Assembly (NCBI GenBank): GCA_015488125.1
Contig: WFOJ01000171.1
Span: 1-21,659, forward strand
DNA from: Mariprofundaceae bacterium
GTDB taxonomy: Bacteria > Pseudomonadota > Zetaproteobacteria > Mariprofundales > Mariprofundaceae
Direction: 5' to 3'
Length of the DNA stretch: 21,659 nt
Part shown: positions 1 to 7,658 of the stretch, piece by piece
Numbering within the stretch: the stretch's first letter is position 1
Layout: each line of letters opens with the position of its first letter
Position numbers and translations under genes: made by a program
Notes under the pieces: generated by a model
Told to the model about the DNA's origin: nothing
The model's database searches: none
The model's input: the letters and a program-made list of their open reading frames with translations, nothing else

Positions 1-60
1 CGGCAGTGCCCAGTACGAGAATAAAAATGATAACCCACATGTTCATCCGGTGAGGATACC

Positions 61-208
61 ATGGAAACAAATCCATTGCAAGTGCCCATTGCGCTGCTTG
101 ATCGCTTCAGCGCGCCGCTTAAACGGGGGCGGAATCAAAAATAAAAAAACACAGGCGCGACTGAATGCCACCAATGAAAAGCTGACCGCTATTGATTATG
201 ATCGGTGA
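61..208 (+). pseudogene. Phage tail tape-measure N-terminal remnant, frameshifted
   Basis: An ATG at 61 has a GAGG ribosome-binding site 7 nt upstream and reads 27 codons (including ALLDRFSAPLKR) to a TAA at 142-144. After a frame change at an A-rich run, frame 2 continues from 152 with QARLNATNEKLTAIDYD and ends at TGA 206-208. The pattern LDxxSAPLKR followed by LNATNEKL resembles the start of Mu-like phage tail tape-measure proteins, which set tail length. Only the first 45 or so residues remain of a protein that is normally many hundreds of residues long. The identity rests on a short motif and is moderate. Tail-type genes also lie at 381-668 and 881-1018, which supports a decayed prophage. 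Confidence 0.4.
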
Positions 209-380
209 TATGATCGAGGTCTGACCTGATTATCATAAAACCCTCCTTAGCCCTGCTATTTTACTCCCAAAATGGATATTTTAAGGCCCAAAAATGGCTG
301 TTTTTAGCATTCTATTTCTGTAAAATCAATAAGTTATTCAGTTCAGACCCCGTTTTACTGGTGAATGCTCAGGGGGTTGA
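209..380. other. Non-coding gap with a small palindrome
   Basis: I see no convincing gene here. An 11-bp palindrome AGGTCTGACCT lies at 217-227. The segment is AT-rich, unlike the more GC-rich phage fragments on either side, so it may be inserted DNA or the end of a lost mobile element. Confidence 0.3.
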
Positions 381-668
381 TTCGGGCGAGGGGGAAACAC
401 CAGCGGCGATGTGATCGACTGGGGTTATCTCTATGCGCACATCGTCGCCTGTACAGGCTGAACGTTGCAGCATGTCCGCTGGCATATGGATTTGCCGTCG
501 TATGCTGCAATGTCCCGCTACTGGGATGCCCACCCGCCACTGCATATGATAGTGCAGGGTTATCTCGGGATTGAATCAAGACCTGCGAATCAAAGGAGCG
601 ATGAAAAAAGTGATCTGGAAGCGTTTATGGCATCGTTCCGTGATGCTGGCGGCTCATGTGGGGGGTGA
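381..668 (+). pseudogene. Phage tail-region small protein, nonsense-interrupted
   Basis: One frame runs from 381 to a TGA at 666-668 with a single in-frame TGA at 459-461. The flanking residues are DVIDWGYLYAHIVACTG before the stop and TLQHVRWHMDLPSY after it. The combination GxT...V...MDLP...YW..HPP.H..V.GYLG resembles small phage proteins encoded just before the tape-measure gene (tail-assembly chaperone region). In that reading the stop replaces a Trp (TGG to TGA). The reading continues naturally past the stop through MSRYWDAHPPLHMIVQGYLG, which supports a point nonsense mutation rather than two genes. The exact family is uncertain. Confidence 0.4.
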
Positions 669-866
669 AAGATGCCACAGTATCAGCACGACGGCTCCCG
701 TGATCAGTGCCGCAGCCGTGCCGAGCCAGAAGTATGCCACGGGCATGCCAAAGGCGGCAACCCTGATGGCTTCGTATGTTTCGTCATGCGGCCAGCGCAA
801 CAGCAGGCGGCTGGCTTCCAGCGACAGAATGCCGAGTAGCATGGCAATGAACGTATATCCAAGCAT
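654..866 (-). CDS. Small predicted membrane protein (phage remnant region)
   Basis: A 70-codon minus-strand reading frame with an ATG start and TGA stop. It has two hydrophobic segments: residues about 1-22 (start MLGYTFIAMLLGILSLEA) and about 38-65 (AYFWLGTAAALITGAVVLIL), consistent with a two-pass inner-membrane peptide such as a small phage membrane protein. It almost exactly fills the space between the broken tail-region gene ending at 668 and the tape-measure fragment starting at 881. No clear Shine-Dalgarno sequence precedes the start. A 102-codon frame on the other strand has low-complexity, shadow-like composition, so this strand is preferred. Function is unknown. Confidence 0.35.
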   Translation of the reverse strand: MLGYTFIAMLLGILSLEASRLLLRWPHDETYEAIRVAAFGMPVAYFWLGTAAALITGAVVLILWHLSPPT

Positions 867-880
867 GGGGGTATGCTAGC

Positions 881-1018
881 ATGAAAGACCTGTTGCTCAC
901 AATCAAGCTTGATCTTTCCGGCTTTCACGCTGGCATGAAGCAATCCGTTGATACCATGCATGATGTCGGCAACGCTGGAAAAGCGGCGTTTGACAATATC
1001 AGCAACAGGAAAAAATAG
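881..1018 (+). pseudogene. Truncated phage tail tape-measure protein, N-terminus only
   Basis: The ATG at 881 begins MKDLLLTIKLDLSGFHAGM, followed by KQSVDTMHDVGNAGKAAFDN. This pattern (xLxIKLDxSxFxxGMxQSxD) is typical of the first residues of phage tail tape-measure proteins. The frame stops after 45 residues, inside the 14-bp direct repeat that begins at 1011, which is the left edge of the RAYT element. The break point therefore coincides with the mobile-element boundary, and the rest of the tape-measure gene is absent downstream. Its N-terminus differs from the one at 61, so the debris may come from more than one phage. Confidence 0.45.
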
Positions 1019-1049
1019 GGTCAGAAAAATAGGGTCAGGTCTTGCAATC
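1011..1049. repeat. Left end of RAYT element: 14-bp direct repeat and 18-bp inverted repeat
   Basis: AAAAATAGGGTCAG occurs twice back to back at 1011-1024 and 1025-1038. GGGTCAGGTCTTGCAATC at 1032-1049 is the exact reverse complement of 1920-1937 and of 1954-1971 on the other side of the transposase gene. The arms enclose the gene and plausibly mark the mobilised unit. Confidence 0.7.
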
Positions 1050-1075
1050 TAGCATAATATGTTTAAACTGTCCTC

Positions 1076-1921
1076 ATGGCAAGACCACTACGTATTGAAT
1101 ATCCGGGCGCACTTTATCATGTAACCTCGCGGGGCAATGCCCGATCAAACATCTATCTTGACGACAACGACAGAGAACTGTTTCTTGATACGCTGGCGGA
1201 CGTGATCCAGCGCTTCAACTGGATATGCCATGCCTATTGTCTGATGGACAACCATTACCATCTCGTCATTGAAACCCCAGAACCCAATCTGTCGCAAGGG
1301 ATGCGGCAGCTGAATGGTGTCTATACCCAACGGTTCAATCGACGTCACCATCGGGTCGGGCATGTCTTTCAGGGGCGGTACAAGGCGATTCTGGTCGAGC
1401 GCGATGCCTACCTGCTCGAATTGCTTCGCTATGTGGTGCTCAACCCTGTCCGGGCCGGTATGGTGAAGAATGCGGAAGCATGGGTCTGGAGCAGTTACCG
1501 GGCAACATCGGGAAAGACACCCTCCCCCGCTTGGCTGAACACCCGATGGGTACTGGCACAGTTTGGCAAGCAGCGCAACCGGTGCATAAGCCGCTATGTG
1601 CAATTCGTCAATGAAGACACCGCCAGGGAACCGATCTGGAATGATTTAAATGGACAAATATACCTTGGCAGGGCGAACTTTGTTGCACGAATCAAATCGC
1701 AACTATCTGACACCACTGACCTGTCAGAAATTCCAAGAGGGCAATGGAAACGAGTGAAAAAATCATTGGATGAGTATGCTCGTGAAACGGATGACCGAAA
1801 CATGGCCATGGCACGCGCATATCTGGAAGGTGGTTACAGAATGAAAGAAATTGCGCAAACATTCGGTGTTCACTATGCTACCGTTAGTCGAGCAGTGAAG
1901 AAATTGGAAAATAATGCTTGA
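1076..1921 (+). CDS. REP-associated tyrosine transposase (RAYT, Y1/HUH family) with C-terminal helix-turn-helix
   Basis: A 281-residue protein of the Y1_Tnp/IS200-like HUH superfamily, whose members cut and rejoin single-stranded DNA at palindromes. The N-terminus RPLRIEYPGALYHVTSRGN is typical of RAYTs. The metal-binding HUH motif is H60-Y-H62 in LMDNHYHLVIE. The catalytic Tyr is most likely Y119 in LLRYVVLNPVRAG, the YxxxNPxRAG signature. Residues about 240-277 (YRMKEIAQTFGVHYATVSRA) form a helix-turn-helix extension that short RAYTs lack. No good Shine-Dalgarno sequence precedes the ATG. The gene lies between perfect 18-bp inverted repeats, and the right copy begins within its stop codon. 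RAYTs are linked to REP palindromes, which occur at 11738-11803 and 12791-13032. The gene appears intact. Confidence 0.9.
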   Translation: MARPLRIEYPGALYHVTSRGNARSNIYLDDNDRELFLDTLADVIQRFNWICHAYCLMDNHYHLVIETPEPNLSQGMRQLNGVYTQRFNRRHHRVGHVFQGRYKAILVERDAYLLELLRYVVLNPVRAGMVKNAEAWVWSSYRATSGKTPSPAWLNTRWVLAQFGKQRNRCISRYVQFVNEDTAREPIWNDLNGQIYLGRANFVARIKSQLSDTTDLSEIPRGQWKRVKKSLDEYARETDDRNMAMARAYLEGGYRMKEIAQTFGVHYATVSRAVKKLENNA

Positions 1922-1988
1922 TTGCAAGACCTGACCCCTCAACTACCGTTCTTGATTGCAAGACCTGACCCCTCAAATGACCCCTCAA
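1917..1988. repeat. Right end of RAYT element: two 26-bp direct repeats plus a partial third
   Basis: The 26-bp sequence starting CTTGATTGCAAGACCTGACC occurs exactly at 1917-1942 and 1951-1976 (period 34 bp). A partial copy, TGACCCCTCAA, lies at 1978-1988. Each full copy contains the 18-bp reverse complement of the left arm at 1032-1049. The extra copies suggest repeated end processing or a nested insertion. Confidence 0.7.
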
Positions 1989-2219
1989 AGCACGAGTGCC
2001 AAAGGCGGCAAACAGGTTAATCGACGAGCCAAAGCTGCCATGATGATTGCCGTGGCCAGGCATTATCACCACACGCCCCAATCAAAAGCATATTACGCCA
2101 GGAAGCGCGCTGAAGAGAAAACGCATAACCAGGCTGTTCGCGCACTGGGCAGGCACATGATTCGAATGATATGGTCGCTTGTGAAAAATGGCCGCCTCTA
2201 TAAATGCACGCCGGAGTGA
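1978..2219 (+). pseudogene. IS110-family transposase, C-terminal fragment
   Basis: An open frame (continuous from 1956) contains GGKQVNRRAKAAMMIAVA at about residues 17-34, then HTPQSKAYYARKRAEEKTHN, QAVRALGRH and MIWSLVKNGRLYK. This matches the tail of IS110-type (Transposase_20) enzymes, where a small-residue stretch is followed by a Y-x-x-K-R-x-x-G/E-K-x-x-x-x-A-x-x-A block and an I-W/L-x-x-L end. The N-terminal RuvC-like DEDD catalytic domain is missing. The fragment starts directly at the repeats of the RAYT right end, so the RAYT element may have replaced or truncated it. It is non-functional as a transposase. Confidence 0.65.
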
Positions 2220-2607
2220 AATTTGGACTTGAAATTCTAGCGGGATGTTCAGGTTTTGCGATCAAGCGTAGACCCACACTCCTTGCACGTAGCGCTGGTA
2301 TTTCTGGTGATACTGCTTATGCTTGGGACTTGAGTGAGGTATTAAGGTCTGTATCCCATATTGGGCCGCTATGACCTTAATGTGTAGCGTCAATGGAAAA
2401 CGACATTGAGCATACCCTCAAGATGATGGTAGAGCGCGATAAAAGCTCTTTCGGCAAGAAAATCACATGCCAGAGCCAGCAAAAAGCGTGAGGTGGTTAA
2501 GATACCAAATTCAGGTTATTTTAATGTATCAATGGGTTGTTGTTGCTTTAATCTGACAGAATCAAACCAGTAGAATCAACAACTATCAACAAATCGAATG
2601 CGTTCGT
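2220..2607. other. Intergenic region upstream of the cas operon
   Basis: No well-supported gene lies here. A 32-codon frame with an ATG at 2393 and TGA at 2489-2491 (MENDIEHTLKMMVERDKSSF...) is the only readable piece, and it lacks a recognisable relative. The last 100 bp are AT-rich and must hold the cas operon promoter, but no -35/-10 pair with acceptable spacing stands out. A strong ribosome-binding site, GAGGAGGGG at 2608-2616, immediately follows. Confidence 0.4.
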
Positions 2608-2619
2608 GAGGAGGGGAAA

Positions 2620-4203
2620 ATGACGTATTGCATCGCATTTGAGGCCAAGTCGATCCAGAACTATGTGCTCGGTTCGGGCAAGCTCCGGGACATGGTCGGC
2701 GCAAGCCATGTGGTGGATCGAATTGTTGATGAGCCGCTCACAAAGGCACTTGATTCACTGGGGATCGAGAACAAAAAAAACATTCGTTTTTCCCGACGCG
2801 CCGGCGGTGCATTCATGGCTTTTTTGGATGACGAGACGCAGGCAAGGCGACTGCACGATGCCTGGTCGTTGATCGTGCCGCAGTATGCGCCGGGTTTGGA
2901 ATTCGTCATGGCGCTTGCTGAGGGCAAGAACGAATTTGAAACATCCAAAAAGACGCTTGCCCAGATGACTGCTGATCGAATCCCTGTCCCCCGATTGCCC
3001 GTAGGCACGCCTTTGGTGCGCATTGCGCCACGTACGGGGCTGCCTGCGGTAGCCAATGAACCAACACCCAATGGCCGCGAATGGGTGGACGCGGCCACGC
3101 TGCGCAAACGTGTATTCAAGCGCGCTTCAAAGCTTGAGGCCAAGTTCTTGACGGATAAAGCTGGGCCTTTTCCGCTTAATCTCGAGGAGGAGTTCCCCTT
3201 CAATGGCGACAATCGCTATGTCGGCATCGTGCATGCCGACGGCAACGGCCTTGGCCGGATGCTGATAGCTCTCAGGAAAGCTGCTGAAAAAAAAATGGAC
3301 AGATTCGTTGAACTATATCGTAATTTTAGCGAGCAACTAGCCGCCGCGACCGAGGCCTCGGCGCGCCAGGCAACGGAACAAACCATCCTGCCGCACGCGA
3401 ATGGCAAGGGTGTTCTGCCGATGCGGCCGCTGGTGCTGGGCGGCGATGATCTCACCTGCATCGTGCGCGGGGATCTCGCTTTGTCCTTTGTCCGCGCCTT
3501 TCTCAATGCCTTCGAGGAGAAGACTCAAGAATTGTGCAGCTGGCTTTCCAACTCAACGGACTGGGAGCGTAGCCACCTCACTGCTTGCGCAGGGATCGCC
3601 TATGTGAAGGTGAATCAGCCCTTCGCGCTGGGCTACGGGTTAGCCGAGGCTTTGTGCGGCAAGGCCAAGGAAGAATCGGACCGCGCCAGCTCGGCGATTT
3701 GCTTTCACCGGGTTTCCACCAGCTTCATCCCCGACGCGGATTGGATGGTGAATCACGAAATGACAACCAGGCAGGGCAAACGGGAACTGGTCAGCACGCT
3801 GGGCACCTACGCACCGCGCAAGGACTGCGGCCTGCCGACGCTGAATGATTTGAATGTGCTGGCCCGGCTGATGACGACCGATGGAGCGCACGCCACCGGC
3901 AGCGCCATGCGCCGTCTGCTTGGTCTGGCCATGACCGCGCCGCAGGAAGCCGAGCGCGCCTATCGGCGCTGGCGGGAAATGCTGGGCGATGACAAAACGG
4001 GTGATAAGAAATTGTTGCGAATATTCGATGACACCCTGAGCCAACTGCTGGGCGATTCGCCGGCGGAAACATTGCCGGCTCGCCATGCAGGCAATGAGCG
4101 TTATGAAACGCCGCTGGGCGACGTGCTGGCCCTGCATGCCGTGGATGACATCGGCTGTCGCGGAACTGTGAGGGAGGAAGGCGATGAACGTGATGCGACT
4201 TGA
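2620..4203 (+). CDS. cas10: Cas10, type III-D-like large subunit without HD domain, GGDD cyclase motif intact
   Basis: A 527-residue Cas10/Cmr2-type protein, the signalling subunit of a type III CRISPR complex. The first 100 residues (SIQNYVLGSGKLRDMVGASH, then RRAGGAFMAF) form the first palm-like part. The active palm carries VGIVHADGNGLGRML at 201-215 and VLGGDDLTC at 272-280 with G274-G275-D276-D277, then CAGIAYVKVNQPFALGYGLA at 323-342. Cas10 proteins with GGDD convert ATP into cyclic oligoadenylates on target RNA binding. The N-terminal HD nuclease domain is absent, as is typical of subtype III-D, and the protein is much shorter than HD-containing Cas10. No CxxC zinc knuckle is visible. 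A strong GAGGAGGGG precedes the ATG. The 3' end overlaps the next gene by 20 bp. Confidence 0.9.
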   Translation: MTYCIAFEAKSIQNYVLGSGKLRDMVGASHVVDRIVDEPLTKALDSLGIENKKNIRFSRRAGGAFMAFLDDETQARRLHDAWSLIVPQYAPGLEFVMALAEGKNEFETSKKTLAQMTADRIPVPRLPVGTPLVRIAPRTGLPAVANEPTPNGREWVDAATLRKRVFKRASKLEAKFLTDKAGPFPLNLEEEFPFNGDNRYVGIVHADGNGLGRMLIALRKAAEKKMDRFVELYRNFSEQLAAATEASARQATEQTILPHANGKGVLPMRPLVLGGDDLTCIVRGDLALSFVRAFLNAFEEKTQELCSWLSNSTDWERSHLTACAGIAYVKVNQPFALGYGLAEALCGKAKEESDRASSAICFHRVSTSFIPDADWMVNHEMTTRQGKRELVSTLGTYAPRKDCGLPTLNDLNVLARLMTTDGAHATGSAMRRLLGLAMTAPQEAERAYRRWREMLGDDKTGDKKLLRIFDDTLSQLLGDSPAETLPARHAGNERYETPLGDVLALHAVDDIGCRGTVREEGDERDAT

Positions 4204-4795
4204 AGTGGATTTTCGCGGCTATTGGCATGCCGGAACCGGGCGCGGCAGCGGCCATCATCTGGACGCGCTGGTTTGCCGCGATGCATGCGGCCTGCCCTAT
4301 TTGCCCGGCAAAACATTGCGCGGCCTGTTGCGCGACGCGCTCGGACGACTGGAGGAATGGGGCAGCGCGGCCGCAGCAAGCGCCGGCATCACGCAGGATT
4401 TGTTCGGCAGCACGGCATGGGAATATAACAATGGGGCCCCCGTCACCCGCGACACCACCGAGCCGGGCAAGCTGTTCGTCTCCGACGCCAGACTGCCTGA
4501 GGATGTGTCCGCGTGGCTGGCGCAGGAAGACAATGCCCCGCTTCGCGCCGGGTTGTTCCGCGAGCATTTTTCCACGGCGATGACAAAGCAAGGCGTTGCA
4601 CGCAACAAAAGCCTGCGCGGCACGGAGGTGAGCGTGCCGCTGACATTGACCGCCGAAGTTCACCTGTTGCCAGGATGCGAGGCACACGGATGGAAAGAGG
4701 CACTGAAGGCGGCGCTGCCACTGGTGCGTGCGGCTGGTTCGCACCGCAGCCGTGGCTTCGGGCGTTGCGTGATTCGGGAGGCGGCGCATGTCTGA
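4184..4795 (+). CDS. cas7: Cas7 (Csm3-like RAMP), backbone subunit with probable RNase aspartate
   Basis: A 203-residue RAMP protein of the Csm3/Cas7 group, which coats the crRNA and cuts target RNA. YLPGKTLRGLLRDA at 39-52 is the Csm3-type PGxxLxGxLR motif. LDALVCRDACGLP just before it aligns with the Csm3 IDxPVxRD loop, so D27 is the likely catalytic aspartate. LFG lies at 73-75, FVSDAR at 98-103, and the glycine-rich loop SHRSRGFGRC at 186-195. The ATG at 4184 lies inside cas10 and follows GGAGG at about 4173-4177, which supports this start over the ATG at 4193. It overlaps the next gene by 8 bp (ATG at 4788). It is slightly short for Csm3 but complete. Confidence 0.87.
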   Translation: MNVMRLEVDFRGYWHAGTGRGSGHHLDALVCRDACGLPYLPGKTLRGLLRDALGRLEEWGSAAAASAGITQDLFGSTAWEYNNGAPVTRDTTEPGKLFVSDARLPEDVSAWLAQEDNAPLRAGLFREHFSTAMTKQGVARNKSLRGTEVSVPLTLTAEVHLLPGCEAHGWKEALKAALPLVRAAGSHRSRGFGRCVIREAAHV

Positions 4796-5699
4796 GCAGG
4801 TATTGAATCTGGAGCTTGAACTGCTGGACGATGCGGTGTTCAGCGAGCGCGCCGCCAGCGTCGGTGCGCATGCCGGTCTGGATTATGTGCCAGGCTCAGC
4901 ACTACTGGGCTGGGCGGCCCGGCATCTATACGCAAGTCTGGACGCGTGTGATGCATGGCTGTTGTTCCATTCTGGCAAGGTGCGCTTCGGCAACGCCCTG
5001 CCGCTGACGGCCAATGGCCTCATCGCGTATCCCTCCCCGCTATCCCTGCATTTTCACAAGAGTAAGAAGTGGCGAGAAGAGGATGGCCGCGCACGACCTG
5101 ATACGCTGCTGAACCTTGCGCGGGCGACCATGCCCGGGGGCGAGCAATGGCAGCAGCTTCGAAATACCTGGCTGACGTCGGATGGAAGCACGCATCAACC
5201 GACGCGCGAGCTTTCGATGAAAACCGCGATTGATCCCTCCACCGGCCGCGCCGCGCAGTCGCAGCTCTACGGCTACGACGCCCTGCGCGCTGGTCAGCGC
5301 TTTGTCGCACGCATCGAGGTAGATGCCGATGTCTCCGAATCCTTGTTCGGGCGATTGTGCGAGGTGTTCGCCGACACAATCGCGCATCTCGGTCGTTCCC
5401 GCTCCAGCCAGTATGGCCGGATAACTTGCCGGCTGAGGGAACAAATCGCACCGCCCGCATGTGATGACGCCGCGCCGTCACGCGAACTGCTGCTCTGGCT
5501 GCTTTCCGACATGGCAATCCTCCGCGATGGCCGACCGGTGTTCGCACCCTGCCCCGAAGACCTTGGCTTGCCATCGGGCAGACTGGTGCGCGAGCGCAGC
5601 TTCATTCGCGCCCGCGCCTTTTCGCCGTATAATACCCATCGTCGGACGCCGGATATCGAACGCCAGCTCATAATGGCCGGCAGTGTATTGTTTTTTTGA
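4788..5699 (+). CDS. csx10: Csx10-type Cas5 RAMP, N-terminal part (frame broken at T7)
   Basis: 303 residues of a RAMP protein in the position of Csx10, the Cas5-like subunit of type III-D that should cap the 5' end of the crRNA. LDYVPGSALLGWAARH at 31-46 is the PGxxLxGxxR motif. KTAIDPSTGRAAQSQLYGYD at 145-164 corresponds to the AIDxxTGxAxxxxLF element, and LGRSRSSQYGRITC at 201-214 is a glycine/Arg-rich loop. The frame ends at a TGA directly after seven T (5691-5697) in the middle of a normal RAMP strand (AGSVLFF). The expected continuation, ending in the loop LGLWRESGMGRVLMNP, lies in the next frame. Removing one T joins both into a protein of 500 residues. It is either a frameshifted gene or a sequence error. 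Confidence 0.85.
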   Translation: MSEQVLNLELELLDDAVFSERAASVGAHAGLDYVPGSALLGWAARHLYASLDACDAWLLFHSGKVRFGNALPLTANGLIAYPSPLSLHFHKSKKWREEDGRARPDTLLNLARATMPGGEQWQQLRNTWLTSDGSTHQPTRELSMKTAIDPSTGRAAQSQLYGYDALRAGQRFVARIEVDADVSESLFGRLCEVFADTIAHLGRSRSSQYGRITCRLREQIAPPACDDAAPSRELLLWLLSDMAILRDGRPVFAPCPEDLGLPSGRLVRERSFIRARAFSPYNTHRRTPDIERQLIMAGSVLFF

Positions 5700-6291
5700 A
5701 ATGGAAGAAGAAGTCCATCCCGAAAGCCTGCCGCCATGCCTTGGCCTGTGGCGCGAGAGCGGTATGGGCCGGGTGTTGATGAATCCGAAGCTGTTGAGCG
5801 GCGAGCGCCCGGTATTTGACGAAGCGGTGTCGAGCCAACCACCCCCTGAAGCGAAAAAACCTGCGCACGCGCTGATCGGATGGCTGGAAAACGCCCTGCA
5901 TGCCACCGATCGCGGGCAGATCATCCACGATAAAGCCGATGAACTGGTTCGGGCACTGATCAAACTATATCCGAGCACCGCCCTGTTTGAGGCGACAGAT
6001 ATTCGCCCTCCGGGTCGCACCCAGTGGGGCCGCGTGCGCGAGCTAGCGATGGACACAAGCGATGGCAAGGCGCTGATGGACGCCTTGTTCGGTGACAACG
6101 GTCCCATGAAGAGAGACAGCAACAACAAAGACTGGAACGCCCATATATTCGATGAGCAGGATAAACCGACCACCATCCGCGACTGGCTGAAAGCCCGCCT
6201 CGGGAAAGTGGATGCCGAAATTCGCAGCGAGATCGTGGCTCTGATGGCGCAAGGCATGGCCGATGCGCTGGCCGGGGAGGTGAAGGCATGA
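5683..6291 (+). CDS. csx10: Csx10 C-terminal part with helical extension (possible fused Cas11-like small subunit)
   Basis: Open from a GTG at 5683. It has no convincing start of its own: neither the GTG nor the ATG at 5701 has a ribosome-binding site. The first 35 residues, with LGLWRESGMGRVLMNP at 20-35, are the end of a RAMP fold and belong to the gene upstream. Residues about 58-202 form a separate, mostly helical region: ALIGWLENALHATDRG, RPPGRTQWGRVRELA at 108-122, then DWLKARLGKVDAEIRSEIVA at 167-186. In some type III-D systems a Cas11 small subunit is fused to Cas5, so this extension is a candidate Cas11, but that is inference from position and helical character. The end overlaps the next gene by 4 bp (ATGA). 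Confidence 0.7.
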   Translation: MYCFFEMEEEVHPESLPPCLGLWRESGMGRVLMNPKLLSGERPVFDEAVSSQPPPEAKKPAHALIGWLENALHATDRGQIIHDKADELVRALIKLYPSTALFEATDIRPPGRTQWGRVRELAMDTSDGKALMDALFGDNGPMKRDSNNKDWNAHIFDEQDKPTTIRDWLKARLGKVDAEIRSEIVALMAQGMADALAGEVKA

Positions 6292-7658
6292 CGATTGCAT
6301 ACCCCAATCTGAAAATCGCGCGGCTGGTGCTGGAGGTGGTCTCGCCGCTGTCGGTGGCCAGCGGCCGCGTCAGCCTGCGCTTCGACACGGCCATCGTGCG
6401 CGATGCCAACGGCCTGCCCGTGATCCCCGGCACGTCGCTGGCGGGCGTGCTCAGGCATTTGTATGCCGATGGCGGCAACGATGAAAAATCGCTGTTCGGT
6501 CATGCGCATCAGCGCGGCGAGAATGATGGCGCGGACATGCCGTCGCGCGTTTCGGTCAGCTGGGGCTGCGTGCTTGATTCGGACGGCCGCGCCGTCGAGG
6601 GGCTGCTGGCGGGCGAGCATGCCGCCCGCGATGCGTTGCTTGCGCTGCTTGCCGACGAAGCGCCCGTGGCGCGTCGCCGCGTGCGGCTGAATCACAGGGG
6701 CGCGGCCGATGCCAAGGGGCGCGGCCTGTTTGATCGCGCGGCCGTGCCGCGTGGTACGCGCTTCGCCTTCGAAATCATGCTGCAGGCCGATGATGCCGAA
6801 CAGCTTGAATCGGAATGGCAACGCCTCAGGCAATTGTTCGGACACCCGGCGCTGCGGCTGGGTGGCGCGACGCGGGCCGGCATGGGCGAGGTGCGCTGCG
6901 TGCGCTGGCACGAAGGCAAATTCGACCTGACCAAACCCGGGGATTATGCTCGCTTCGCAGCGCTGGGGCGCGGCGTGGACGAGATTGACGGGCTGGATGA
7001 ACGACCGCTTTCCGGGGATGGCGCGGCAACCGGCTGGCGGCACATTCGGGTGCGGCTGACGCCTGAAGCCGGCTGGCGCATCGGCGGCATGGCCGGCGCG
7101 CCGCTGAACCGGCATGGCGACAAGGAGCCGGACGATGTGCCGCACCATGAGCCGGTCATCATCTGGGATGGCGAACGAGCCGAAATCAGGCGCAAGCAGG
7201 CCGTGGCCCCGGCCAGCGCCGTCAAGGGCGCGCTGGCGCATCGGGTGGCCTTCCATGCCAACCGCCTCGCCGGGCGCTGGGGGCAGGATGCGCCGGTGGG
7301 CGAGGATTGCCCCGAGGTGGTCGAGCTCTTCGGCAAGGCGGCGGGCAGTGACGACGCGCGTGCCGGGGGCGTGCTGCTTTCCGATGCCTGGCTTGCCGAA
7401 AGGCCGAAGACCCATTGGCAAATGCACACCAGCATTGATCGCTTCACCGGCGGCGTGCGCGAGGGCGCGCTGTTCGGCGAGGAAGTGCTGTGGCAGGAAC
7501 ATGTGAATCTGGAAATCTGGCGGCGCGAGGATATCGGCGAAGCGGCGGTGAATGCGCTGATGGCGGCACTGGATGATTTGACGGCCGGCCGCCTGCCACT
7601 GGGCGCGGACGCGGCGCGCGGTCACGGCCTGATGCACGGGGAGGTGCTTGATGCTTGA
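6288..7658 (+). CDS. Cas7-2x: two fused Csm3-like RAMP domains
   Basis: A 456-residue protein made of two RAMP modules in tandem, like the double Cas7 subunit of type III-D complexes. Module 1 has FDTAIVRDANGLPVIPGTSL at 32-51 with D33 at the Csm3 catalytic position, VLRHLY at 54-59, SLFGH at 68-72 and the glycine loop LGGATRAGMGEV at 191-202. Module 2 starts near residue 252 and has APASAVKGALAHRV at 307-320, ELFGK at 346-350, HTSIDRFTGGVREGALFGEE at 380-399 and the loop GADAARGHGLMHGEV at 439-453. D282 and D283 are candidate catalytic residues in module 2. The ATG overlaps the preceding stop (ATGA). Base composition is more GC-rich than the neighbours, but the frame is intact. Confidence 0.85.
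   Translation: MTIAYPNLKIARLVLEVVSPLSVASGRVSLRFDTAIVRDANGLPVIPGTSLAGVLRHLYADGGNDEKSLFGHAHQRGENDGADMPSRVSVSWGCVLDSDGRAVEGLLAGEHAARDALLALLADEAPVARRRVRLNHRGAADAKGRGLFDRAAVPRGTRFAFEIMLQADDAEQLESEWQRLRQLFGHPALRLGGATRAGMGEVRCVRWHEGKFDLTKPGDYARFAALGRGVDEIDGLDERPLSGDGAATGWRHIRVRLTPEAGWRIGGMAGAPLNRHGDKEPDDVPHHEPVIIWDGERAEIRRKQAVAPASAVKGALAHRVAFHANRLAGRWGQDAPVGEDCPEVVELFGKAAGSDDARAGGVLLSDAWLAERPKTHWQMHTSIDRFTGGVREGALFGEEVLWQEHVNLEIWRREDIGEAAVNALMAALDDLTAGRLPLGADAARGHGLMHGEVLDA

Noticed and set aside
1..46. Start of a minus-strand membrane protein (MNMWVIIFILVLGTA) running off the left edge
   Set aside because: Only 15 codons are visible and there is no ribosome-binding site. It cannot be distinguished from chance hydrophobic coding.
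2698..2862. HD dipeptide in Cas10 (residues 79-80) as a sign of an HD nuclease domain
   Set aside because: It lies within the first palm-like segment (RRLHDAW) without the other HD-domain histidines, and there is no room N-terminal to it for an HD domain.
3791..4789. Minus-strand open frame of 332 codons opposite cas10 and cas7
   Set aside because: Antisense shadow with low-complexity Ala/Arg/Cys/His composition.
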